Source: a virus. From it: a stretch of DNA of 36,660 nucleotides. A program made the position numbers and the translations under genes. The notes under the pieces are model-generated. The model had not been told where the DNA came from. It did not search any database and saw only the letters and a list, made by a program, of their open reading frames with translations. The stretch covers positions 1 through 36,660 of IMG/VR virus record IMGVR_UViG_3300028920_000161; one strand, written 5' to 3'. Shown here piece by piece: positions 22,892-31,506 of the stretch. Every line of letters starts with the position of its first letter. Position 1 is the stretch's first letter.

Positions 22892-23254
22892 ATGGAATCA
22901 CTTGGTAAAGTAATCAGCATACCGGCGGGGGCCGATTTGTCAAGTTCAACCGAAAAGGTTGTTCAGTTAAATTCAAGCGGCAACGTAATTGATATGGCCG
23001 CAATCACAAACATTCCAATTGGGATACTGAAAAATGCCCCGGTTACCGGTGAACCCGCAGAAATCGCAATTTCCGGTGTTTCCCGCATTTGGTTGGGTGC
23101 AACCCTGACCCCTGGGGCCCTGGTTGGTTCATCCGCCGCCGGCAAGGCAGTTGCAGATGCATCCACAAATTATAATGTTGGGGTTCTGCTCAAAGGTGGG
23201 GCAGATGGGGAAATTGGTGAAGTTATACTTGGCAGTAAAACGGCAACCGCATAA
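22892..23254 (+). CDS. Head decoration protein, DUF2190-like
   Basis: The gene encodes 120 residues of beta-rich Gly/Ala/Val sequence: VISIPAGADLSSSTEKVVQLN, IPIGILKNAPVTGEPAEIAISGVSRIW and NVGVLLKGGADGEIGEVILG, all outlined. This is the DUF2190 layout of small capsid decoration or stabilising proteins, encoded just before the major capsid protein in many phages. AAAAGGGG lies just upstream of the start. Confidence 0.78.
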   Translation: MESLGKVISIPAGADLSSSTEKVVQLNSSGNVIDMAAITNIPIGILKNAPVTGEPAEIAISGVSRIWLGATLTPGALVGSSAAGKAVADASTNYNVGVLLKGGADGEIGEVILGSKTATA

Positions 23255-23301
23255 TTGAGTTTTAACAAAAAAGAACAGGAACATTAAAAAAGGGGATTAA
23301 T

Positions 23302-24297
23302 ATGCCGGATGTACAGGCACAAATCGTTAGGGGCCATGTTCAGGATTTGAGCATTGCATACAAAAATACAGGCTATATTGCCGCAGAAGTTTATCCAAGA
23401 AAAGAGATAAAAAACGGCAAGGCAAAAATAACTGTTTACAACCGGGGGGATGCATTCAGGGATGAAGCCCAGTTAAGGGCCCCAGGAACAGAAACCCTGG
23501 CCGGCAATTGGAAATTGGATACTGTAAATGTTGATTCAATGCAGTATGCCCATAAATCCAAAGTTACCAAAGAGGATTTAAAAGCCGCCGGTTCCGGCAT
23601 TGAAAATGTACCTGTAAATCTACAAATGGAATCCATTGAACAGAATGCCGATAAACTAGATTTAAAGGCGGAAAAACTGGTTGCAGATAACATATTTGCC
23701 AGTACATGGGTTGATGGTACAGCCGGTGGAGAGGATGCCGCCGGACTATGGACAGCATCAAGCGGTAACACATTCCTGGCAGATGTTGACAAGGCTATTT
23801 TGGCAATAAAAAATGCCGGGGTTCCCAGGTCAAATATAAGGATATTGATGGATGATACAACCTTTCAGGGGGTTATCAGAATTTCATCAGTTACCGGAGC
23901 ATTATCATATACAGCAATCAGCAAAAAGGCCCCTGGCCTGGTTATAACTGAGGATATGTTGGCATCCCTGTTAACCATTGATAAAGTTGTAATTGGTTCC
24001 GCAATCTACAATTCCGCCAATGAAGCACAGGCCGGTGATGATTTTACCGCCGCCGGAATATGGGGAGCAACCAAAGGCCGGGCATTTGTATATTATTATC
24101 CCCCCAGGTTGGGACTTAAAACCATGTGTGCCGGGGTTTCCGCATATGAAAACATGGAAAACAACCAAAGAAGGGTTACATACAAATGGTATGAAAATGC
24201 CAAACATACCTGGATGTTTGAAAGCCAGGAAGAAATGGGCCCGGTTCAGGTATGTTCTTATGCGGGATATGCATTTAAGGATACCCATTCAAACTAA
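23302..24297 (+). CDS. Major capsid protein (HK97-like fold)
   Basis: The gene encodes 331 residues and is preceded by a strong AAAAAGGGG site, as expected for a very abundant protein. N-terminal AEVYPRKEIKNGKAKITVYN, a central helix IEQNADKLDLKAEKLVADNI, P-domain-like VPRSNIRILMDDTTFQGV and C-terminal FVYYYPPRLGLKTMCAG ... WMFESQEEMG are typical of major capsid proteins in Mu-like/DUF935 siphophages. It lies between decoration and connector genes. It has fewer GGCC words than its neighbours, perhaps from selection on codon use. Confidence 0.92.
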   Translation: MPDVQAQIVRGHVQDLSIAYKNTGYIAAEVYPRKEIKNGKAKITVYNRGDAFRDEAQLRAPGTETLAGNWKLDTVNVDSMQYAHKSKVTKEDLKAAGSGIENVPVNLQMESIEQNADKLDLKAEKLVADNIFASTWVDGTAGGEDAAGLWTASSGNTFLADVDKAILAIKNAGVPRSNIRILMDDTTFQGVIRISSVTGALSYTAISKKAPGLVITEDMLASLLTIDKVVIGSAIYNSANEAQAGDDFTAAGIWGATKGRAFVYYYPPRLGLKTMCAGVSAYENMENNQRRVTYKWYENAKHTWMFESQEEMGPVQVCSYAGYAFKDTHSN

Positions 24298-24326
24298 TAA
24301 TGCCGTTTTAAAAGGGTAATGGCTAA

Positions 24327-24752
24327 ATGGCATATATTGATGAAACCGATGTTAAAAAGGTTTTACCGGAACAGGAATTAATACTTTTAACAGATGATTC
24401 CGGTTCCGGAACCATAAATACATCAAATTTATCCCAATGTATTGCTGATTCAGAAGCAATCATTGATGCATATTTAAGGCCCCAACATTCAGTTCCCCTG
24501 GATTCCCCAGGGGATTTAATTAAAAAGATTGATATAGAATTAACAATATTTCATCTTCATAAAAGGCGGGATACTGTTTCTGAAGCAATCAGAAATTATT
24601 ACCAGGATAATATTGCCATGTTGGGTAAAATTTCCAATGGTTCCATTGCCATTTATTCCCCGGATTCATACCGGGCAACCGGCGGCCGTATTCAAACTAA
24701 TAAAACCAGTACATCAAAGGTTTATACATCAGATGAAATGGATAAATATTAA
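24327..24752 (+). CDS. Head-tail connector, DUF1320 / Mu gp36 family
   Basis: The gene encodes 141 residues. MAYIDETDVKKVLPEQELILLTDD, then CIADSEAIIDAYLRPQHSVPL, the helix IKKIDIELTIFHLHKRR and IRNYYQDNIAMLGKISNGSI fit DUF1320 along the whole length. These proteins form a ring below the portal. It is preceded by the recurrent AAAGGGTAATGG leader, and its stop overlaps the next start (TAATG). Confidence 0.92.
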   Translation: MAYIDETDVKKVLPEQELILLTDDSGSGTINTSNLSQCIADSEAIIDAYLRPQHSVPLDSPGDLIKKIDIELTIFHLHKRRDTVSEAIRNYYQDNIAMLGKISNGSIAIYSPDSYRATGGRIQTNKTSTSKVYTSDEMDKY

Positions 24753-25207
24753 TGGATTTACTGGGGGCCGAAAATGATATAATTGCCAAATTGGCGGCGG
24801 ATATTACATCAATTCCGGTTAGAACATATCCTAATACCCAATTTGATATTTATAAAATCATTCAAAAAGATGGGGCCATATTAGTACATTATAATGGTTC
24901 AACATATGATGATGCAATACCAAAAAGAAGTAAAAAGGTAATCCAAAACAGGGTTATCCAATGGGCAATTGTATTGGCATATAGGGGTATTACCGGCCCC
25001 AACATTGAAACAGTTAGGACAGCGGCATATGATTACCTGGAAGCAATCCGGGCATCCCTGACAGGTTATACAGTAAATTCAATGGATTATTCAGAAGTAT
25101 TACGGCCGGTAAGGGATTCAATCATTGCCCAGGATAAAGATAAAGGCATTTGGTTTTATGAATTGATTTTTCAGCATGGATTGAATGAAGTTGAGGCGTA
25201 TAAATAA
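24752..25207 (+). CDS. Mu gp37-like head-tail protein (DUF1834)
   Basis: The gene encodes 151 residues. The beta-rich sequence (IPVRTYPNTQFD, GAILVHYNGSTYDD, IQWAIVLAYRGITG, IIAQDKDKGIWFYELIFQH) and its position right after the DUF1320 gene match the Gp37/DUF1834 family, a neck component. TAATG overlaps occur on both sides. Confidence 0.8.
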   Translation: MDLLGAENDIIAKLAADITSIPVRTYPNTQFDIYKIIQKDGAILVHYNGSTYDDAIPKRSKKVIQNRVIQWAIVLAYRGITGPNIETVRTAAYDYLEAIRASLTGYTVNSMDYSEVLRPVRDSIIAQDKDKGIWFYELIFQHGLNEVEAYK

Positions 25208-25662
25208 TGGCCATTACCCCAAAAATCAAAATAATAAACAAGTTGAAAACATTAATTCCTTTAATGACAATTGCCAATGGTTACAGCCGGAACTATGGTA
25301 CAGTTGACCAGGATACCCCGGCCAGTATTAATTATCCGGCAGTATGGTTAGAATTTCCCGAAGATGAACCCATTGATGAAGATATTGAAGTAATTGAAAG
25401 GGATACAGTTAATTTATTAACCATGTTCAGGGTTAGGATAAATACAGCATCAGATTTGGATGAAGAAATGGGGGATATAAATGCCGATTTTTCCAAAATG
25501 TTTGCGGATAATTTAGGGGCATTACAGATTGAAGGGATGATTGATTACCGATATGCCGGCGAAAATACCGGATATAATTTAATTGCGGCCCATCCGGCGG
25601 ATATTGTGATTGCATACAATTTATCCTACCGATGGCAACAGAAATATCCATATCAAACATAA
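25207..25662 (+). CDS. Probable tail terminator/completion protein
   Basis: The gene encodes 151 residues. IKIINKLKTLIP at the N-terminus, YPAVWLEFPEDEPI and the C-terminal IAYNLSYRWQQKYP suggest the fold of tail completion proteins that cap the tube. Position (neck proteins before, tail tube after) is the main support. No firm family match. Confidence 0.65.
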   Translation: MAITPKIKIINKLKTLIPLMTIANGYSRNYGTVDQDTPASINYPAVWLEFPEDEPIDEDIEVIERDTVNLLTMFRVRINTASDLDEEMGDINADFSKMFADNLGALQIEGMIDYRYAGENTGYNLIAAHPADIVIAYNLSYRWQQKYPYQT

Positions 25663-25674
25663 AAGGGGATTACC

Positions 25675-26835
25675 ATGGGTACACCAAAATTAATTAGAAA
25701 AAGCCAAATATTAGGCAAAGTTGAACAAACCCCAGGAACAGCGGAAACATTGACCGCATCAGAGGGGGAATGCCGTATAATTGTTGGAGCCGGATTTGAA
25801 CCCGATTTACCAACAGAACCCAGGAATATTGCGAGAAGTTCATTAACAAATATTGGTTCCATACCTGGCCAAAAAGCCGGTACAGTATCATTTAGAACAG
25901 AAATAAATACCCCGGATACCATTACAGCAGATTCCGAATTTGGGGATTTTTTACAGGGTTGCGGGTTGACAATTAGCACATTATCAGTAATTACCATTGG
26001 GGCAATTTCATCCGGCCCATATCAGAGGGGGGAAACAGTAACCGGTTCAGTTACCGGGGATACCGGAAGGGTTTTAAAAGAAACAGCCAATGGGGAAACA
26101 TCCTTATATATTGAAATACTTACAGGCACATTTGATGATGATGATGAAAATATTGTTGGGGCATCCGGGGCATCCGCAACGGCATCAACAGTTGCATCAG
26201 ATGCCGGGCATATTGTAAAACCTGTTTCCGATAACCAAAAAACCTGTACAGTTGAATACCAGGAAGGTGGATATGCCTGGAGTGTGAAAGGGGCAATGTC
26301 CAACCTGGTTGCAACCCTGGAAGCAAGCAAACCGGGATATTTTGATTTCAATTTTACCGGGCCCAAAAATAATTTTGGAGATAAAGCATTAACAACCGGA
26401 ATTACAAGGGATACAGAGGAACCCCCGATTTTGCAATGTGCAGAAGCAACAATTGATAGTACAACAATTGTTTTTTCAACAATTACATTTGATATGGGTA
26501 ATAATGTTGTACATAGGATTGATGGAAATTCATGCGATACCGGAATAATTGCGGATTTTATTTCCAGTAGGGAACCTAAATTAACAATATCCTTTGAACA
26601 TTTACCGGAATCAACCCTGGATATATTTGGGGATTTGGATGATGCCAGTAAAGTACCAATACAATTTACATTGGGCCAAACAGCCGGCAAAATATTCAGA
26701 TTTTTTGCCGATAATGCCCAGGTAACAAATATTGGTATGGGGGATGCGGATGGAATCCGCACATTGGATGTTGAATTTACCTTATGCGGGGATGCCGGGG
26801 ATTCAGATGATGAATTTGAATTTACTTTACAATAA
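25675..26835 (+). CDS. Major tail tube protein
   Basis: The gene encodes 386 residues after AAAGGGGATTACC, a leader that recurs before the fibre gene at 33837. TPKLIRKSQILGKVEQTPGTAE at the start, FRTEINTPDT..., YAWSVKGAMSNLVATLEASKPG and a final strand (IRTLDVEFTLCGDAGDSDDEFEF, outlined) fit a phage tail tube protein. Residues ~113-170 (Y-Q-R-G-E-T-V-T-G-S-V-T-G-D-T-G ... G-A-S-G-A-S-A-T-A) look like an inserted Gly/Thr-rich surface domain of the kind also found in fibres. Confidence 0.85.
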   Translation: MGTPKLIRKSQILGKVEQTPGTAETLTASEGECRIIVGAGFEPDLPTEPRNIARSSLTNIGSIPGQKAGTVSFRTEINTPDTITADSEFGDFLQGCGLTISTLSVITIGAISSGPYQRGETVTGSVTGDTGRVLKETANGETSLYIEILTGTFDDDDENIVGASGASATASTVASDAGHIVKPVSDNQKTCTVEYQEGGYAWSVKGAMSNLVATLEASKPGYFDFNFTGPKNNFGDKALTTGITRDTEEPPILQCAEATIDSTTIVFSTITFDMGNNVVHRIDGNSCDTGIIADFISSREPKLTISFEHLPESTLDIFGDLDDASKVPIQFTLGQTAGKIFRFFADNAQVTNIGMGDADGIRTLDVEFTLCGDAGDSDDEFEFTLQ

Positions 26836-26846
26836 GGGTTGAAAAT

Positions 26847-27233
26847 ATGCCAAGAAAGAAAAAAATAACAACAGATGCCCAGGCAACAACAGGGGAAAAC
26901 CTGGGAACCAATCCGGAAGTGAAACCGGAACCGGGGGCCCCCAAGGCAGATGCGGCGGCGGCCCCCAAACAATCCCCCCAAAAAAAGGATGATTTAAAAG
27001 CCACATTTATAATGGCTATTATTGCGGGATTCAGCGGGGAAATGGATGCCGCCGATATTGCCGCCGGTTGTAATGGTTATGCCAAGGCCATGGTTGCATT
27101 GGCGGATGGTAATTTAATTAGAAACCAGTTAGCCGGGCAAGCTATAAAACCATTAATCCGGATTGGGGAATTATACGATAGGGCCGCAATCCAGGCATTT
27201 AAAATTGCGGATGAAATACTGAAAACAATCTAA
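26847..27233 (+). CDS. Unknown tail-region protein with disordered N-terminus
   Basis: The gene encodes 128 residues. Residues 1-50 are low complexity (Lys, Pro, Ala, Gln: KPEPGAPKADAAAAPKQSP). The rest is helical (MAIIAGFSGEMDAADIAAGC, LIRIGELYDRAAIQAF). It lies between tail tube and tail chaperone genes. It could be a tail assembly accessory protein; no family recognised. Confidence 0.6.
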   Translation: MPRKKKITTDAQATTGENLGTNPEVKPEPGAPKADAAAAPKQSPQKKDDLKATFIMAIIAGFSGEMDAADIAAGCNGYAKAMVALADGNLIRNQLAGQAIKPLIRIGELYDRAAIQAFKIADEILKTI

Positions 27234-27264
27234 TTAACAACAATTCAACCAAAGGGGTAATGGT

Positions 27265-27672
27265 ATGAAAGCAGTAAATAGTAAAACAACGGAAAATTAT
27301 ATTGCTGAATGTGACCGGGATTTACCGGAATCAGAGCAGACAATATTTAAAATCCGTCAATTAACAGTTGAACAGGAAGCCCATATTGAGGATGAATTGG
27401 GCCGGGTGAACCAGGGCGGGGAATTTGCAATTAACCTGGGAACCCAGGCATTATTGGCCCTGAATTTGGGGTTGGCAGATGTTGAAAACCTGGTTGATGA
27501 TTCCGGCCAGGCCATTACCATGGAAAGGGATGAAACAAAAAGATATTTACCGGGAAAAATAAGGCCCTGGAAAAATGATAGTTTATCCAAAATTCCAAGG
27601 GCGGTAAGGAATGAAGTTGCCCAATATATCATAAATAATGGGAAAATTTCAGGGGAAACGGAAAAAAACTAA
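27265..27672 (+). CDS. Tail assembly chaperone (gpG-type)
   Basis: The gene encodes 135 residues. ECDRDLPESEQTIFKIRQLT is typical of the N-terminus of siphophage tail chaperones, and the remainder is helical (VEQEAHIEDELG, LGTQALLALNLGLADVENL). It ends in GETEKN, whose last codons form the slippery heptamer A AAA AAC directly before the UAA stop. The long -1 frame product is described separately. The chaperone coats the tape measure protein during tail assembly. Confidence 0.85.
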   Translation: MKAVNSKTTENYIAECDRDLPESEQTIFKIRQLTVEQEAHIEDELGRVNQGGEFAINLGTQALLALNLGLADVENLVDDSGQAITMERDETKRYLPGKIRPWKNDSLSKIPRAVRNEVAQYIINNGKISGETEKN

Positions 27673-28013
27673 TTATCCTATCTGCGGGGTTCATTGGATT
27701 TTGCAAACCCGGCAGATGGGAAACAATTTGTTTTACTTGTAAGGGGAACGGATGTACAGATTGCCAAAAAACAGGGTTGCAAATCCATTCCGAATTGCCG
27801 GAAACAACCCCCATGGCATCCCATCTGTTCCGGGCTTATGCCTGGTTGCGGAATTATGGACAATTGCCGGGGCCGGGGGCATGGGTGAACCAAACAGGAA
27901 TATTTATCCGGGCCGTTGATTTTTGTGATTTAATGATTTCCAAAATGAATGATTGCCGAAAAAAACAGAATGAAGAAAATGAGTTAAAGCTCAAATTACT
28001 GGGGAAAAGATAA
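27265..28013 (+). CDS. Frameshift fusion product of the tail chaperone (gpGT-type)
   Basis: If ribosomes slip back one base at 27663-27669, translation continues in frame to 28013 and adds about 114 residues: LIILSAGFIGFCKPGRW, then C-F-T-C-K-G-N-G-C-T-D-C-Q (a CxxC...CxxC zinc-like element), SHLFRAYAWLRNYGQLPGPG and a charged tail. The added frame has no stop between the slip site and 28013, and it overlaps no other gene. In lambda-like phages the T part binds the tail tube subunit. Other in-frame starts inside (for example ATG 27822) have no ribosome site, so frameshifting explains the frame better. Confidence 0.85.
27663..27717 (+). promoter_or_regulatory. Programmed -1 ribosomal frameshift signal
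   Basis: A AAA AAC (27663-27669) is a canonical X XXY YYZ slippery heptamer in the zero frame. After a 10-base spacer a stem forms from 27680-27691 with 27706-27717: ATCTGC with GCAGAT, one G-G mismatch, then GGGTT with AACCC, around a 14-base loop. The zero-frame stop UAA (27670-27672) is immediately after the slip site. Confidence 0.88.
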
Positions 28014-30344
28014 ATGCCAAAAAATACTGTTGAAATTTCACTTGTTTTAAAAGATAGGATTGCCAGGGCATATAAAAGGGTTTCCGGTACAGTAAGGGGA
28101 CAAAATAAACAAATTCAAACCAGTATTAAACAAACCCAGGCAGCCGCAAATGGATTATCCGGGGCATTGCGGAAGGTTGCCGGGGCCGCAACAGCATTTT
28201 TTGCATTCCGGGCCGCCAATAATATAATAAGGGATTCCATTAAATTGGCCGGCATCCAGGCAGATGCAGAAACCAGGGTTTCCCAAACTATAAAGGCAAC
28301 CGGCCAGGCCGCCGGGGTTACGGCGGATGAATTAAAAGAAATGGCATCCGGATTGCAGAAAGTAACAACATTTGGGGATGAAACCATTTTAAGGGGCCAA
28401 TCCATGTTATTGACATTCAAAAACATTGGTAAGGATGTTTTCCCAAAGGCAACAGAGGCGATGTTGAACCTTTCAACCGCAATGGGAACAGATGTAAAGG
28501 AATCCGCAATTCAATTGGGGAAGGCCCTGAATGACCCAAAAACTGGATTAACCGCATTGCGTAGGGTTGGAATAACCTTTACAGATGCCCAAGAAGAAAT
28601 GATAAAAGGATTTCAGGATTCCGGGGAAATGGCAAAGGCCCAAACATTAATTTTACAGGAATTAGAATCCCAATTTGGCGGCCTGGCCAGGGCAGTTGCG
28701 GAAACAGATGAAGGCCGATTAAAACAATTTCATAATACCCTGGGGGATATACAGGAAAGATTGGGGAAGGCAATATTACCAGTAATATTGGATGTAACCA
28801 AAAAAATACAGAATTTTATCATTGAAGCCGAGAAAAGCGGAAAAATTCAACAGGCAATTGATGGGGTTGCCAATTCTTTTAAATGGTTGGTTGATAATAT
28901 CAATACATTAATAAAGATTGGCAAAGTATTTTTTACAGTATGGGCAGTTGGGAAAATCCAGGCACTAGTAACCGGATTTGCAAGGTTGGCAACCGGATTA
29001 ATAAGCATGAACCCGGTAATGGCCGGATTGACCGCCGCCGCCGGGGCCCTGGTTTTGATACTGGATAAAATGGATGAAAATGCGGAAAATAATGCCAAAT
29101 CCATGGAAGCATTTACCAAATCATTACCCCAAACCCAGGATTTGAAGGCCCTTGTAACCCAAATGAATGAAACAAAGGATGCATTGGCCATTGATGAAGC
29201 AACCCTTGAATCATTATATGCCGGCCAAAGTAAATGGAGTGCCGCAATAAATGGAACATCCGAGGAAATACAAAACCAATCAACAACAGTACAGGCGGCC
29301 AGGGAAAAATTAGAAGGATTAAAGGCGAAATTTCAAGATTTGACCAATGCAACCAATCTAAAAATGTGGGAATCCGGTACAGATATGATAAAGGTTTTGG
29401 AGCATAGGATAAATAAATTATCCGCCGCCGCAACAACCGCAAAAACCGCATTGGATACCGGAACCGGCGGGGCCGGGGCCGGGGCCGTAACCGCAACAAC
29501 AGGGGGAAAAGAACAGCCGGAAGCGGATGCCCATGTACAGGCCCATCAAAGGGCCATTGAAGCCGGCCAAAAATTACAGGATGCATTATCCATACAACGG
29601 ATGGAAGGTAAAAACCGGGAATTAGCTGAATTAGAATTAGAATATCAGCAAAAAGCGGAAATATTACTGGCCGGCAATCAATCCCTTGAAAACCTGGATA
29701 AAGTATCAAGGGAAAAAAGGGCACAAAAATATTGGAAATACAAAAACCAGGAATTGGCAGACGAAAAAGCCAATGCAGATAAAACAAAATTAATTGAACA
29801 GGCAAAATTAAATTCCGCAATATCAACAGCGCAATCAATTGCCGGTTCATTGGAATACCTGGCCGGGAAAAGAAAAGAATATGCAAATTTGTATAAGGCT
29901 GTTGCAATTGGTGAAACTATAGTATCAACCTATCAAGGGGCCCAAAATGCATTTACATCAATGTCAAGTATTCCGATAGTGGGGCCGGCATTGGGGGCCG
30001 CCGCCGCCGCCGCCGCAGTTGTAGCGGGATTGGTAAGGGTTCATCAAATAACAGCGCAAAAATTTGCAACCGGCGGGGTTGTACAGGGTTCCAGGGATAC
30101 AGTTCCGGCCATGTTGACCCCCGGCGAAATGGTTTTAAATTCCCAACAACAGCGCAATTTAATGAATATGGCCAATGGCAATGCATCCGGGGCCGTAACC
30201 AATGATATTACCATAAATATAGAAAATGGGGATGCCGCAACAGTTAGGGCCGGGGTGAATGCGGCCCTGGCAGATACTTACCAGGAAAGATTACAGGCAT
30301 TTGCGGATATGGATACAGATGCCCAGGCATTGGAAGTAATGTAA
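28014..30344 (+). CDS. Tail tape measure protein
   Basis: The gene encodes 776 residues, predicting a tail of roughly 115 nm by the usual 0.15 nm per residue. The N-terminal helices (VEISLVLKDRIARAYKRVSG) are followed by the tape-measure core ADAETRVSQTIKATGQAAGV, FGDETILRGQSMLLTF and GLTALRRVGITFTDAQEEMI. Hydrophobic segments are at ~295-350, a Gly/Ala linker at ~490-510, and the end carries FATGGVVQGSRDTVPAMLTPGEMVL, the common C-terminal tape-measure motif (outlined). It follows the chaperone pair, as is general. Confidence 0.95.
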   Translation: MPKNTVEISLVLKDRIARAYKRVSGTVRGQNKQIQTSIKQTQAAANGLSGALRKVAGAATAFFAFRAANNIIRDSIKLAGIQADAETRVSQTIKATGQAAGVTADELKEMASGLQKVTTFGDETILRGQSMLLTFKNIGKDVFPKATEAMLNLSTAMGTDVKESAIQLGKALNDPKTGLTALRRVGITFTDAQEEMIKGFQDSGEMAKAQTLILQELESQFGGLARAVAETDEGRLKQFHNTLGDIQERLGKAILPVILDVTKKIQNFIIEAEKSGKIQQAIDGVANSFKWLVDNINTLIKIGKVFFTVWAVGKIQALVTGFARLATGLISMNPVMAGLTAAAGALVLILDKMDENAENNAKSMEAFTKSLPQTQDLKALVTQMNETKDALAIDEATLESLYAGQSKWSAAINGTSEEIQNQSTTVQAAREKLEGLKAKFQDLTNATNLKMWESGTDMIKVLEHRINKLSAAATTAKTALDTGTGGAGAGAVTATTGGKEQPEADAHVQAHQRAIEAGQKLQDALSIQRMEGKNRELAELELEYQQKAEILLAGNQSLENLDKVSREKRAQKYWKYKNQELADEKANADKTKLIEQAKLNSAISTAQSIAGSLEYLAGKRKEYANLYKAVAIGETIVSTYQGAQNAFTSMSSIPIVGPALGAAAAAAAVVAGLVRVHQITAQKFATGGVVQGSRDTVPAMLTPGEMVLNSQQQRNLMNMANGNASGAVTNDITINIENGDAATVRAGVNAALADTYQERLQAFADMDTDAQALEVM

Positions 30345-31087
30345 TGGTATGGGATGAAAATAAAACTGTTTATACCTTATGGGGTTATAAACCAGTTACC
30401 AAACCGGCAATCCAATGGATACGTTGTACAGATGGTAATTATTATGCAACCGATAGGGGAACGGATGAAGATGTTTTTGAATCTAATATTGTATTCAAGG
30501 GCCCTGAATCAGAAATGATAACCCTGGCCGGCATATTGGATGCAAAAAGAACAGTATTTGCCGTAAATTGCGGAACCGGGGAAGAAATATTTGGAGCGGA
30601 TATTGATTATAGTGATACTTTGGTTGTTACAGTTGTAAAATATGGCAAAATGAAAAGGGCATCATTTGGCCAGTATGCCATGCCAATTACATTAAGATTG
30701 CGGAACCCATCATTTACCGGTTCCGCATCCCTGGCCGATTTACGTTTATCCCAATGGGATTATGAGGGGGATTCAACATATGATATGACAAAAATATTTT
30801 CATATAATGATTCAGCCAGGTATTTACGTTCATGGGTTGATGTTGGATTATTCCGGGCAACCTTTAAACAAACATTTGACGAAATGAAAGCAATCCGCCG
30901 GTATTTACTTACAACAGCGAGAACAGCGGCGGTATCATTTCCAACCCAATGCGGCATTCCATACCCATTTGGTTACCGGATGGGTTCAGGGCCATTTACT
31001 TGTAAAATCATCAAGTGGGATGATTTGGGCCGGCCTGAATTAGATACCGCAAATATTAGCATTCAATTTGCCAGGGAAATTACATAA
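30344..31087 (+). CDS. Distal tail / tail-tip protein
   Basis: The gene encodes 247 residues directly after the tape measure (overlap of one base). It is beta-rich with Tyr/Thr/Gly, e.g. YGKMKRASFGQYAMPITLRL and FPTQCGIPYPFGYRMGSGPF. The position is that of the distal tail protein that joins tube and hub. Family not recognised with certainty. Confidence 0.65.
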   Translation: MVWDENKTVYTLWGYKPVTKPAIQWIRCTDGNYYATDRGTDEDVFESNIVFKGPESEMITLAGILDAKRTVFAVNCGTGEEIFGADIDYSDTLVVTVVKYGKMKRASFGQYAMPITLRLRNPSFTGSASLADLRLSQWDYEGDSTYDMTKIFSYNDSARYLRSWVDVGLFRATFKQTFDEMKAIRRYLLTTARTAAVSFPTQCGIPYPFGYRMGSGPFTCKIIKWDDLGRPELDTANISIQFAREIT

Positions 31088-31089
31088 AA

Positions 31090-31503
31090 ATGGATAATGG
31101 AAATTTAACCCAATTGGGAATTGGCGGTATATTTACAGTAATGGTATTGAATATTGTATTCAATTTTTTAAAACCTTTTTTGGCAAGTAAAAAAAATTCA
31201 TTTGAAATGGAAGCAAAAAGTACATCCAGGGATAATATTATGGCAACAGCGGCCAGGGTAACCAATATTGATGAATTTTTAAAAGATAGGGATGATACAT
31301 TTTTTGGAATTAAAAACAGGATTGAAAGAATGGATGGAATAATTGGCCGGCGGAATGAACAGGATGTACCATTAATCTATAATCCCGGCCTGGAGAGGGC
31401 CATTGAAAAATTATCAACAAATTTGGAAAGGCAAACAGAAAGCACAAACCAACAAACCGCAATGATTGGCAAATTAATGGATAATTGTAAAAAAAAAGGT
31501 TAA
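31090..31503 (+). CDS. Membrane-anchored coiled-coil protein, holin candidate (BhlA/UviB-like layout)
   Basis: The gene encodes 137 residues. One transmembrane helix near the N-terminus (IGGIFTVMVLNIVFNFL, ~10-27) is followed by basic and charged helices (EKLSTNLERQTESTNQQ). N-terminal span plus cytoplasmic coiled coil is the layout of BhlA/UviB-type holin-like proteins, though those are shorter (~70-90). Its location inside the tail operon is not typical for a holin. An alternative is a tail or membrane accessory protein. Confidence 0.55.
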   Translation: MDNGNLTQLGIGGIFTVMVLNIVFNFLKPFLASKKNSFEMEAKSTSRDNIMATAARVTNIDEFLKDRDDTFFGIKNRIERMDGIIGRRNEQDVPLIYNPGLERAIEKLSTNLERQTESTNQQTAMIGKLMDNCKKKG

Positions 31504-31506
31504 TTA

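Noticed and set aside
26022-26981. Long minus-strand frame of 319 codons opposite the tail tube gene
   Set aside because: It mirrors a well-supported plus-strand gene with typical codon use, has no ribosome site and a composition typical of a shadow frame (Ser/Val/Ile/Pro rich).
27694-27888. Separate gene in the third frame after the tail chaperone
   Set aside because: The overlapping -1 frame is continuous with the slip site and reaches the tape measure gene. The other frame has no ribosome site.
29113-29907. Minus-strand frame of 264 codons opposite the tape measure gene
   Set aside because: Extremely Leu/Pro/Arg/His-rich translation caused by reading the complement of Ala/Gln/Glu-rich coiled-coil DNA. 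No start signal.
13105-30344. Transposable Mu-like phage
   Set aside because: Head genes are Mu-like, but no DDE transposase, MuB, Ner or Gam-like gene is present, and tail genes are siphovirus type.
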